In this document: one piece after another, positions 10,901 through 12,675 of the stretch
Layout: every line of letters begins with the position of its first letter
How positions within the stretch are numbered: position 1 is the first letter of the stretch
NCBI GenBank assembly: GCA_045130235.1
Contig: JBGUPJ010000003.1
Location: 1-12,675, forward strand
From: UBA1756 sp045130235
GTDB lineage: Bacteria > Bacteroidota > Bacteroidia > Bacteroidales > WCHB1-69
Direction of reading: 5' to 3'
Length of the DNA: 12,675 nucleotides
Translations under genes and position numbers: made by a program
Notes under the pieces: generated by a model
Databases searched by the model: none
What the model was told of the DNA's origin: nothing
The model's input: only the letters and a program-made list of their open reading frames with translations

Positions 10901-11415
10901 AATGTGCCACTTGGCGATGTCAGAGTTCCGACAGAATAGCCACCAGCACCACCATTGTATGTCGTGTAGGCATTGCCGCCCTGCGCTCCCCAAACTTCCA
11001 ATGTCAAGGATGGTATGCCGGAAGGAACTGAGTATGTCTGTACCGTTCCGGTATATTCAAAAGTCTCACTTCCAGAACTTGCCGGTGTCACCACTTGTAC
11101 TGCCTTACAGTATATGGTGATGGGCTGAGCACCAACCGTGAAAGTGTAGGTGGTGCCAACACCAACCAGTTGGGTGCATTCGGCATCTGAATACCAACGG
11201 TATTCATCCGCATTGCCGTTTGCTGTCAAGGTCACCGCCTGTCCGCAGACCAAGTTGTTCAAGTCAGCGTCCGCCGTGATGGTCGGCTGCGCGACTTGCG
11301 CCTTCAGCCCAACAGACATGAAAAGCACAGATAAAAAGAATAGGGCAACTGCCAACATACCATGCTGACGGCAAGATGTGTTACCGGAAATCGAAAGGGT
11401 AGAGCTCGCTTTCAT
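1..11415 (-). CDS. Giant modular surface protein (Gly-rich, Ig/PKD-like, CUB-like and NIDO-like domains), C-terminus outside window
   Basis: One open frame runs from the ATG at 11413-11415 to base 1, at least 3,805 codons without a stop. The frame is fixed at both ends by clear domain sequence: a signal peptide at the start and Ig repeats at the end. Order by residue: signal peptide 1-39; Ig 40-118; Gly-rich A 119-357; Ig 358-451; Gly-rich B 452-716; Ig/PKD set with CUB-like insert 717-1252; Gly-rich C 1253-1518; Ig 1519-1612; Gly-rich D 1613-1880; Ig/PKD set with NIDO-like insert 1881-2502; Gly-rich E 2503-2765; Ig 2766-2859; Gly-rich F 2860-3125; tandem Ig array from 3126. I see no enzymatic motif. 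Exported multi-domain proteins of this kind in Bacteroidota are usually adhesins or matrix proteins; that role is inferred here. The first ATG is chosen because it supplies the basic n-region (Lys2, Arg16); Met20 would start inside the hydrophobic core. There is no Shine-Dalgarno sequence, as is usual in this phylum. The gene is co-directional with its upstream neighbour but separated by a terminator, so it is probably its own transcription unit. Confidence 0.95.
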   Translation of the reverse strand, partial: MKASSTLSISGNTSCRQHGMLAVALFFLSVLFMSVGLKAQVAQPTITADADLNNLVCGQAVTLTANGNADEYRWYSDAECTQLVGVGTTYTFTVGAQPITIYCKAVQVVTPASSGSETFEYTGTVQTYSVPSGIPSLTLEVWGAQGGNAYTTYNGGAGGYSVGTLTSPSGTLYVCVGGQGTTDNGNYSSSSLLSGGYNGGGAGRAWSGTSHNGAGGGGATHIATSSGVLSSFSSNTDPVLIVAGGGGGASDNGNGGCGGGTSGTAGSCSAGTQSSGSAFLYAAQCSYSSGECGGGGGGWYGGYGGSSENQSGGGGSGYVSNSLTNAQTIAGNTSFPAPNGGNETGHSGDGYARISYIIPEVVNYSTVVSYTISAGSIPTAPVVEVANNCLGEDAILTVTNALPGLNYGWWDNSSCSGTPLYEGTTYTLPNLQSSTTLYVCCYQGSLIPVHNFEYTGAEQVIPVPTNASSITLEVWGAQGGGQPFTSNTQAGYGGNGGYSYGTMPTNGTETLYIYVGGHGGTTGDGVGRADGGWNGGGCSYTSSNGDPASGGGGATDIRLNGNTLYDRIIVAGGGGGGGEDGEQGGAGGGTTGITGSSSGATGGTQTGGGTGSAFGIGASTQYDGGAGGGGWYGGGCSGGTQTIPSSDNSSDANGGCGGSGYVWTSATSSYAPVGYNVTVSYYLSDAQTIAGSETFLAPDGTSETGHTGNGFARVTFNGLTPSCQSAICTVPVSLQQLPTFSLSTSSQSSCNQTPVTLSINNPSNDIVRYEWSDGYIGTETSHSVTPGMTTTYTVTAFTSGGCHAEQSTTIMVDAPETILVGTDNGECLQPGTEVTLSAGGLGGECPASLNMNNGTVILQSGCSFSYYDHNGSSSNYSNYEDYTQTFTSADGGPVSIVFSTQGAESCCDNLYLYDGVNTSSTLLYSGLLYNVPTSSLYTANSGSLTIRFTSDQSSTGLGWEATISAGYELTYAWSTGETEVSITVNPEQTTTYTVTVSGNDYTCDAILNYTVHVNPTVEVTPENPMVCPGSTVTLTASGADNYAWNNGAQTAATTVPAGSYIVTATNNDGCYATTTVEVTSLAAPHPGTIANTEACWDDNATTITLVSTAPASGGGNVEYRWTIGSITTGWSEDPSYTLTTADSATLGTGTFNVTREFRDACGNTGTTTGTLSIEPPMTAPTVTGERELYCGHATTLTATSPVEGNIVYRWYSDPQGQNLVYEGNVFTTPVLENTTTYYLQTVDLPTSTEPIDFEYTGAEQTWAVPSDVRELKLEVWGAQGGGQPFTSNTQAGYGGNGGYSYGTMPTNGTETLYIYVGGHGGTTGDGVGRADGGWNGGGYSYTSGSGDPASGGGGATDIRLNDNTLYDRIIVAGGGGGGGEDAEQGGAGGGTTGITGSSSGTTGGTQTGGGTGYAFGIGASTQYDGGAGGGGWYGGGCGGGTQTIPTSDNGSDSQGGCGGSGYVWSEATASYAPSGYNIPASYYLTDAQTIAGNTSFSAPDGTSETGHAGHGHARITITDIEIRHLSCNSELMPVTITVSQMPAPVVEVRSACIGEPSELVVTNPVEGYLYQWSTTNDFSVIEFTGATFTPTVDAQTTYYVRSVVGSEDDVIDFDYTGAEQTYTIPAGVSQVQLEVWGAQGGDASYNDSYLTPGGNGGYAKGTLNVTPYQSLYVYVGGKGTNSSTTSAFTCFGGYNGGGSTAGGDGNYVSAAGGGATHIATVQGLLSSLSNNSSAVLVVAGAGGGSGTSSSYPYAYGGVGGGLSGTIGTNVSSSYTGGNGGTQVAGGAGGTTSSYSSSGSFGQGGNQTGNTGGWSGGGGGGGWYGGGSGGAINAAGGGGSGYTSSQLSDALLIAGDQSFPAPDGTDEIGHTGNGYARITLLDMATDYCPSAVTTVTLTPVSAPTFSFESSSNSYCDGDAAVVLTAQDPSSDISSYEWSDGITTQENIREVTPGFTTTYSITATNGTCQVASEPITISVDAPDAILSGSDNGECQLPGTEVTLTAELLNSMPDNAAEYTFHVSNRTFEPLASSSTSISTGDDAYTIVNLGFPFTYCGTEYTQALLTTNGHIILGNALSSSSLGSSLNSTSYCPAIAALWNDINGNVMYAQTLGTAPNRVFVFHTQGSRLSSSGSYTYQIRLYERTNVIEIHYGSTVNLSSDGSGIGINSNNGGISFLSVTPTGQNEAITSTATTNSVSASQLTNIVPGTLYTFSPMGGEYHWAANGSPVEGDRNTLTVSPTQTTTYTVSVTDEDHGCPTILDYTVHVNPTIEVSPENPMVCGDGTITLTASGAESYAWTNGPATADFTVGLGEYSVSGTDDYGCVGTANVSVTNLTSSDAGLISKVEVCQLDPEIIITSTAPAIGGGNVEYQWTIGSITTVWSNEASYTLTENDRTTLGSGTFEMTREFRDACGNSGTTTATLIINPPMAAPTFTGNQTVFCGQSATLTASSSEEGNIVYRWYSDAEGQNLVYEGSVFTTPELENSTTYYLRTVDVPVSSDPIEFSYTGSEQSWEVPAGVNQVQLEVWGAQGGSSTAHSQLGGNGGYSVGKIDVSAGQTLYVYVGGAGNTGSYDVLGGWNGGGGVTNSYSSGGTGNHLGTGGGATDISTVGGECTLDEYNRYVRTADSYNGRLIVAGGGGGAEGAAGTAGGGTAGVGTYGGTQSEAGQAYINDASSWVTLYSGGFGYGASTSGGHTSHAMGACGGGGWYGGGCYANNGYSAYGAGGSGYIGNLLDAQTLAGNQSFLAPDGTMETGHAGNGFARITITDMAVSSDLCPSVLVPVTITVERMSAPVIAASDACVGMPTRLEITNPVEGYDYQWSTTSDFSDIEFTGTVYTPSVNASTTYYVRCVSHIDPTPISFEYTGAGQSYTVPRGVSRLQLEVWGAQGGTVSGYTEGGRGGYSVGELEVTQGTTLNVYVGGQGRSGNPVAGGFNGGGLGSSSYSRTMTSGGGATDIRVNSTSLYSRVIVAGGGGGGYETGISGNGATASYGGGLTGGTGSGNTAGRYGQGGTQVAGGAAGTENSWGGTIYAGGFGVGGYSEGAGYSNGGGGGWYGGGASTPDGGAGGGSGYVYTSATAENYPNGCLLNSSYYLENAQTIAGSETFLAPDGTSETGHTGNGYARISILEWNNNLCPSEVATVTVGSTPSITITTPNPVCHNTALELDEPTIVLNGASILTQGWEISSTEEGPHTLFDPTANVTYSQNGYYIRYSVSNECGSASSNAVQISVYPLPSVANISAPAAVVSGDVLLLTAPEVTDASSQGWQISATANGTYSSFDPSTPVTTEQNGYYIRYFATNNCGTVTSNAVQITISGAPEIADIDTPDPVCAGHTLTLATPNVNAHGSTITEQGWQIAATENGTYEAFNPATAVTFSQNGYYIRYFATNGSENATSNAVQITVNDVPSVTDITAPAAVCAGNALTMTLPTVTDNGSTVSEQGWQISADQSDWAAFTNGSNVTFSQDGYYIRYYATNDCGTSYSNMVKITVNNVPTVADITAPAAVCAGSALNLTAPQVTANGSAVSTQGWEISADNEEYSTFSASTLMTYEQNGYYLRYTATNDCGTSYSNAVQITVNYVPTVDNITAPDAVCDGSVLNLAAPEVTANGSEVSEEGWEISEDGATNWSSFTSGSNANAAQDGWYIRYFATNDCGTSYSNTAKISVNNVPTVAELTAPEAVCDGSTLNLTAPAVTANGSEVSTQGWEISEDGEEYSEFTASTSVTAEQDGWYIRYFATNDCGTSYSNMAKITVNNIPTVANITAPAAVCNGSALTLTAPEVTANGSAVSTQGWEISADNEEYSTFTAS
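2041..2838 (-). repeat. Glycine-rich module F (residues 2860-3125)
   Basis: FEYTGAGQSYTVPRGV, LEVWGAQGGT, LNVYVGGQG, GGGATDIRV, RVIVAGGGGGG, GGGGGWYGGGAST, ending ETGHTGNGYARIS. It is the last Gly-rich module in the window. After it, the Ig/PKD set that follows modules B and D is replaced by the tandem Ig array. Confidence 0.87.
2839..3120 (-). other. Ig-like linker domain between Gly-rich E and F (residues 2766-2859)
   Basis: VLVPVTITVERMSAPVIAA, ACVGMPTRLEITNPVEGY, YQWSTTSDFSDIEFTG and STTYYVRCV. It is the close paralogue of the C-D linker at residues 1519-1612. Confidence 0.75.
3121..3909 (-). repeat. Glycine-rich module E (residues 2503-2765)
   Basis: FSYTGSEQSWEVP, LEVWGAQGGS, LYVYVGGAG, GGGATDIST, RLIVAGGGGG, GGGGWYGGGCYANNG, ending ETGHAGNGFARIT. 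Between GGGATDI and RLIVAGG it has about ten extra residues containing a cysteine (GGECTLDEYNRYVRTADSYN), absent from the other modules. In position it is the counterpart of module C, 3,750 bp away. Confidence 0.87.
3910..5775 (-). other. Second Ig/PKD-like set (residues 1881-2502), containing a NIDO-like insertion
   Basis: Same domain order as residues 717-1252. It opens with YEWSDG and FTTTYSITA. The split host has GSDNGECQLPGTEVTLTA before the insertion and YHWAANGS then TTTYTVSV after it. Next come PENPMVC with YAWTNG, then VEYQWTIGSITT with FRDACGNSG, and finally YRWYSDAEG with STTYYLRT. The last Ig domain lies 3,750 bp from its counterpart in the first set. Confidence 0.8.
4777..5370 (-). 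other. NIDO-like/lectin-like beta domain (residues ~2016-2213) inserted in the paralogous host domain
   Basis: Blocks in order: YTFHVSNRTFEPL, GDDAYTIVNLGFPFTYCG, ALLTTNGHIILG, PAIAALWNDING, APNRVFVFHTQG, YTYQIRLYERTNVIEIHYG, GGISFLSVTPTG and a closing GTLYTFSP. I recognise this block order from T9SS-type surface proteins of Bacteroidota, where it precedes or lies among Ig and fibronectin-like repeats. I call it NIDO-like only by resemblance (NGHIILG, IAALWND, NRVFVF, IRLYE..NVIEIHYG). No ligand or catalytic residue can be named. It replaces the CUB-like domain of the first set. Confidence 0.6.
5776..6579 (-). repeat. Glycine-rich module D (residues 1613-1880)
   Basis: FDYTGAEQTYTIP, LEVWGAQGG, LYVYVGGKG, GGGATHIATVQGLLSSLSNN, VLVVAGAGGGS, GGGGGGWYGG, and a closing EIGHTGNGYARIT. 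The ATHIA block groups it with module A rather than with B, C, E or F, which all have ATDI. Thr-Gly replaced by Ile-Gly in the ETGH motif is a small departure from the other five. Confidence 0.87.
6580..6861 (-). other. Ig-like linker domain between Gly-rich C and D (residues 1519-1612)
   Basis: Contains MPVTITVSQMPAPVVEV, ACIGEPSELVVTNPVEGY, YQWSTTNDFSVIEFTG and QTTYYVRSV. It is very similar to the E-F linker at residues 2766-2859, which shows that the C-linker-D and E-linker-F blocks arose by duplication. Confidence 0.75.
6862..7659 (-). repeat. Glycine-rich module C (residues 1253-1518)
   Basis: FEYTGAEQTWAVP, LEVWGAQGGG, LYIYVGGHGG, GGGGATDIRL, RIIVAGGGGGG, GGGGWYGGGCGGG, ending ETGHAGHGHARIT. 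It is the closest relative of module B over most of its length, although by position in the duplicated unit it corresponds to modules A and E. The terminal motif has His where the others have Asn and Tyr or Phe. Confidence 0.88.
7660..9267 (-). other. First Ig/PKD-like set (residues 717-1252), containing a CUB-like insertion
   Basis: Five Ig/PKD-like domains. The first (about 732-813) has YEWSDG and TTTYTVTAF. The second (about 814-1013) is split by the CUB-like domain at 845-965: its halves are PGTEVTLSAGG and YELTYAWSTGE then TTTYTVTV. The third (1014-1081) has PENPMVC, YAWNNG and GSYIVTAT. The fourth (1082-1178) has VEYRWTIGS and FRDACGNTG. The fifth (1179-1252) has YRWYSDPQG and TTTYYLQT. 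The set is paralogous to residues 1881-2502 domain by domain. Confidence 0.8.
8521..8883 (-). other. CUB-like domain (residues 845-965) inserted in an Ig/PKD-like host domain
   Basis: Visible CUB-type features in about 121 residues: SFSYYDHNG and NYSNYEDYTQTF early, then SIVFSTQ, ESCCDNLYLYDG, SGSLTIRFTSDQS and GLGWEATI. The acidic positions in YED, CCDN and YDG lie where calcium-binding CUB domains carry theirs (family knowledge). There are four cysteines (845, 861, 906, 907). It lies between VTLSAGGLGG and YELTYAWSTG, that is, inside a loop of the host domain. Family recognition is by eye. Confidence 0.75.
9268..10062 (-). repeat. Glycine-rich module B (residues 452-716)
   Basis: Same block order as module A: FEYTGAEQ, LEVWGAQGGG, LYIYVGGHGG, GGGGATDIRL, RIIVAGGGGGG, GGGGWYGGGCSGG, and a closing ETGHTGNGFARVT. 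It is near-identical at DNA level to module C at a fixed offset of 2,403 bp, for example one mismatch across the 143 bp that align with 7406-7548. The homology drops sharply just N-terminal of the GAQGG block. Confidence 0.88.
10063..10344 (-). other. Ig-like linker domain between Gly-rich A and B (residues 358-451)
   Basis: Contains TAPVVEVANNC, ILTVTNALPGLNYGWWDN, GTTYTLPNL and TTLYVCCYQG, an Ig_7-like pattern with cysteines near both ends. It sits where the C-D and E-F linkers sit but is more diverged: those have YQWSTT-DFS followed by IEFTG in place of YGWWDNSSC. Confidence 0.65.
10345..11061 (-). repeat. Glycine-rich module A (residues 119-357)
   Basis: Begins FEYTG and continues with LEVWGAQGG, GGYSVGTL, LYVCVGGQG, GGGGATHIA, VLIVAGGGGGA and GGGGGGWYGG, ending in ETGHSGDGYARIS. 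This is the order of conserved blocks of Gly_rich (PF12810). It belongs, with module D, to an ATHIA subtype with Leu-Ser-Ser and Ser-Asn after that motif. Binding role unknown. Confidence 0.85.
11062..11298 (-). other. N-terminal Ig-like domain (residues 40-118)
   Basis: An Ig-like beta-sandwich with the pattern CGQAVTLTA, YRWYSDAEC, GTTYTF and ITIYCKAV, matching the Ig_7/CHU_C-associated type common in Bacteroidota surface proteins. It corresponds to the last Ig domain of the two later units (YRWYSDPQG at residue 1208, YRWYSDAEG near 2458). The protein therefore starts at the same register as the domain that precedes Gly-rich modules C and E. Confidence 0.7.
11299..11415 (-). other. Signal peptide of the giant protein (residues 1-39)
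   Basis: The n-region has Lys2, Arg16 and His18. A hydrophobic core, MLAVALFFLSVLFMSVG, spans residues 20-36, followed by LKA-Q. The predicted signal peptidase I cut is after Ala39. There is no lipobox cysteine, so it is not a lipoprotein. This supports Sec export and fixes the start codon. Confidence 0.85.
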
Positions 11416-11453
11416 AAAATTGCAGTTTTTATTATTGTTTATTTGTTGATTCG

Positions 11454-11502
11454 TTTTCAGTTTTCAGTTTTCAATTTTCAATTTTCAATTCTCAATCTTC
11501 AT
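11454..11502 (-). repeat. Seven-unit heptanucleotide tandem repeat in the giant gene's leader
   Basis: Read on the minus strand the units are ATGAAGA, TTGAGAA, TTGAAAA three times, then CTGAAAA twice: 49 nt ending 38 nt before the start codon. Six of the seven units contain TGA. Because the period is 7, TGA falls in all three frames. The first degenerate unit supplies an ATG that opens a five-codon reading frame (MKIEN, 11485-11502) closed by a TGA in the repeat. Such repeats can change copy number by slippage. Confidence 0.85.
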
Positions 11503-11616
11503 CTTATCAACGGTTTGTTGTTGAAATCTTAGTGTTTTAGAGTTGTTGTAATATATTGTAAATCTGTATGTTATATCATTATTTAATGCTAATTTTTCAC
11601 TATACAAAAAGAAGTG

Positions 11617-11624
11617 CAAAGTTA
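11617..11624 (-). promoter_or_regulatory. Candidate Bacteroidota -7 promoter element for the giant gene
   Basis: On the minus strand the sequence is TAACTTTG followed by CAC, an exact match to the TAnnTTTG consensus of the Bacteroidota housekeeping sigma factor. No convincing -33 TTTG lies 19-21 nt upstream; the stretch there is A-rich. Transcription would start near 11610, giving an AT-rich 5' leader of about 195 nt. Confidence 0.45.
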
Positions 11625-11844
11625 CTAAATTTATGCCAACGATATTTTGCTTTTGGCGACTTGTGCGGATTTTTCAGCGAATGCACAGCAAGGGGTAGGA
11701 GGGCAAGTTCGTTAGCAAGCAGTATGCACCTTTGAATACATGGGATGTGTCTGTTCTGACTTCGTCGTTCTTCCGCGGCATGCTCACTGTTAGGTTCTAT
11801 CGTTCTGCCGGTGTGCCGCGGTTTGAGGTGTGGCGTTTCCCCCT

Positions 11845-11880
11845 CCCCAGACTGCACTCACTTTGTTCGCTTGTCTGGGG
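11845..11880. repeat. Inverted repeat, 8-bp perfect arms
   Basis: CCCCAGAC at 11845-11852 and GTCTGGGG at 11873-11880 are perfect complements around a 20-nt loop. A second short hairpin follows: GTGTGCC at 11892-11898 and GGCACAC at 11902-11908 with a 3-nt loop. There is no U-tract, so neither looks like a terminator. Confidence 0.6.
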
Positions 11881-12071
11881 TTACTGAAATTGTGTGCCTT
11901 GGGCACACGAGGGCCGCACAGTGACATCCCTACCAGGACGTACGCGGTGCGTCCGTACTGACAGCGCTACGTTGCGATATATCAGAAGATTTAATGATAA
12001 ACCTGGCAGGTTCACTCCCTCGCCGCCTTGCAAATGGAGGCGTGAAGAAATCGGTGCGAACGAGCGTTAAG

Positions 12072-12131
12072 AACGGCGAATTGTCTGAAGCACCGCGGAA
12101 CGAAGTGGAGCGATGCAAGTTTTTCGCCGTT
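12072..12131. repeat. Inverted repeat, 9-bp perfect arms
   Basis: AACGGCGAA at 12072-12080 pairs with TTCGCCGTT at 12123-12131 across 42 nt. It lies next to the 14-bp inverted repeat and may belong to the same palindromic element. Confidence 0.5.
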
Positions 12132-12190
12132 TAGCGAGAGAGTGCCGATTTTAGCCGGAATTTGCACAGCGGCAAAGCGCATTTCTTTTC

Positions 12191-12226
12191 GTCTATTTTC
12201 TTTGGGCGCGAGCAAAGAAAATAGAC
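12191..12226. repeat. Perfect 14-bp inverted repeat with 8-nt loop
   Basis: GTCTATTTTCTTTG at 12191-12204 and CAAAGAAAATAGAC at 12213-12226 are exact complements around GGCGCGAG. There is no U-tract on either side, and it lies beyond the true terminator of the upstream gene. AT-rich arms with a GC loop of this form recur as dispersed intergenic palindromes in many bacteria, so a REP-like element is the most likely reading. Confidence 0.8.
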
Positions 12227-12265
12227 AACCTTCTCGCACAACAATTCGAAGTGCTATCCCTTAGC

Positions 12266-12300
12266 AAAAAAAAGAGGATGACCTTGCGGTCACCCTCTTT
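12266..12300 (-). terminator. Rho-independent terminator of the T9SS cargo gene
   Basis: On the minus strand a 13-bp stem (AAAGAGGGTGACC with GGTCATCCTCTTT, one G-U pair) closes a GCAA tetraloop and runs into eight T residues. It starts 23 nt after the TAA stop at 12324-12326. GCAA is a stable GNRA loop. It insulates the giant gene from read-through. Confidence 0.92.
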
Positions 12301-12323
12301 AGGATTGGAATAGTTATACTCAA

Positions 12324-12674
12324 TTACTGTCTCGTGACGACGAACTTCTTTGAGAACACCTTGTCGCTGTTGCGGACATTGATGAAGTAGACGCCCTGCG
12401 CGAGGTCGGCCACGCTGAGGGTCAGCACCTCCTCGCCGCTGGTGATGTCGGCGCTGAAGGTGCGCACCACCTTGCCGCGCGCGTCGGTGACGGAGACGCT
12501 GGTGGCGCCCTCCATGCCGAGGGTCACGATGTTGAGCTGGTCGCTGGCGGGGTTCGGGTAGACGCTGACGGAAGCGCCGCCGTCGAACAGGTCGAAGTCA
12601 GCGGGCGCGCCGGCGGTCGGGGCCGCGCTGCCCATATCCCTCACGATGATGGTGAAGTTGCGCGCCGCGATGAC
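12324..12674 (-). CDS. C-terminal fragment of a T9SS-secreted protein with a type A sorting domain (N-terminus outside window)
   Basis: The visible part is the last 116 residues, ending in TAA at 12324-12326. The frame is open to the window edge, so the GTG at 12644 is internal. After a short Ala/Gly/Pro-rich linker comes the Por_Secre_tail pattern: SVYPNPASDQLNI, then VSVTDARGKVVRTFS, LSVADLAQGVYFINV and a C-terminal KVFSKKFVVTRQ. Such domains direct Sec-exported proteins through the type IX secretion system, where PorU cleaves them and attaches the protein to the surface (family knowledge). Nothing visible says what the cargo does; the preceding NFTIIVRDMG could end an Ig-like or beta domain. 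The coding sequence looks clearly richer in G+C than the giant gene, mainly at third positions. A strong terminator follows directly. Confidence 0.93.
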   Translation of the reverse strand, partial: VIAARNFTIIVRDMGSAAPTAGAPADFDLFDGGASVSVYPNPASDQLNIVTLGMEGATSVSVTDARGKVVRTFSADITSGEEVLTLSVADLAQGVYFINVRNSDKVFSKKFVVTRQ

Positions 12675-12675
12675 C

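Larger units (their letters stand above)
11416..12323. other. Gene-poor intergenic region between the two minus-strand genes
   Basis: About 0.9 kb with no credible gene. From the T9SS gene side it holds a terminator (12266-12300), a perfect 14-bp inverted repeat (12191-12226), a 9-bp inverted repeat (12072-12131), short hairpins at 11936-11958, 11892-11908 and 11845-11880, a candidate promoter (11617-11624), and an AT-rich leader of about 200 nt with a heptanucleotide repeat. The two short minus-strand ORFs inside it have no recognisable domain and overlap the palindromes. The density of palindromes suggests a mobile or dispersed intergenic element, which I cannot confirm from one window. Confidence 0.7.

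Noticed and set aside
11600..11857. Minus-strand ORF of 85 codons in the spacer
   Set aside because: Low-complexity basic sequence with no domain. It runs through the candidate promoter motif and one arm of an inverted repeat, and its end is set by the promoter region. Probably a spurious ORF.
12191..12226. Perfect 14-bp hairpin as a second terminator
   Set aside because: There is no T-tract on either strand after the stem, and a much better terminator lies between it and the upstream gene.
12012..12239. Minus-strand ORF of 75 codons in the spacer
   Set aside because: It overlaps the 14-bp and 9-bp inverted repeats and reads through the palindromes. It has no domain and no upstream signals. 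Such ORFs usually come from dispersed intergenic repeats.
12324..12644. GTG at 12644 as the start of a 106-residue protein
   Set aside because: The frame stays open upstream to the window edge, and the visible part is only a linker plus a sorting domain, which occurs at the end of larger proteins.

Overview
The window looks like chromosomal DNA of a Bacteroidota member, probably Bacteroidales. It has a type IX secretion (T9SS) C-terminal sorting domain, a TAnnTTTG-type promoter motif, A-rich leaders without a Shine-Dalgarno sequence, and a giant modular surface protein built of Ig/PKD-like and glycine-rich domains. Only two genes are supported. Both lie on the minus strand and both run off the window.

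Layout. At 12324-12674 is the C-terminal end of a T9SS cargo protein, followed by a strong GNRA-loop terminator (12266-12300). A gene-poor stretch of about 0.9 kb (11416-12323) holds several perfect inverted repeats, a candidate promoter and a seven-unit heptanucleotide repeat. From 11415 down to base 1 there is a single uninterrupted reading frame of at least 3,805 codons. I read it codon by codon and found no stop. Its start and signal peptide are inside the window; its C-terminus is not. Every other long ORF on either strand in 1-11415 is a shadow of this gene.

The giant protein, N to C: signal peptide (1-39); Ig-like domain; glycine-rich module A; Ig; module B; a set of Ig/PKD-like domains carrying a CUB-like insertion; module C; Ig; module D; a second, paralogous Ig/PKD set carrying a different (NIDO-like) insertion at the same place; module E; Ig; module F; then a tandem array of 84-88-residue Ig-like repeats (seven complete, one cut by the window edge). 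The six glycine-rich modules resemble the Gly_rich family (PF12810), known from the extracellular part of the ALK/LTK receptors and from many bacterial surface proteins.

The protein grew by nested duplication: a unit of about 1,250 codons (3,750 bp), register-shifted near-identical tracts between modules B and C, and recent homogenisation in the Ig array. All repeat periods are multiples of three, so recombination would keep the frame. The likely role is a very large cell-surface or secreted adhesin. That is inferred from domain content; no ligand can be named from sequence. The neighbouring gene shows that the cell uses the T9SS, but whether the giant protein ends in such a signal lies outside the window.
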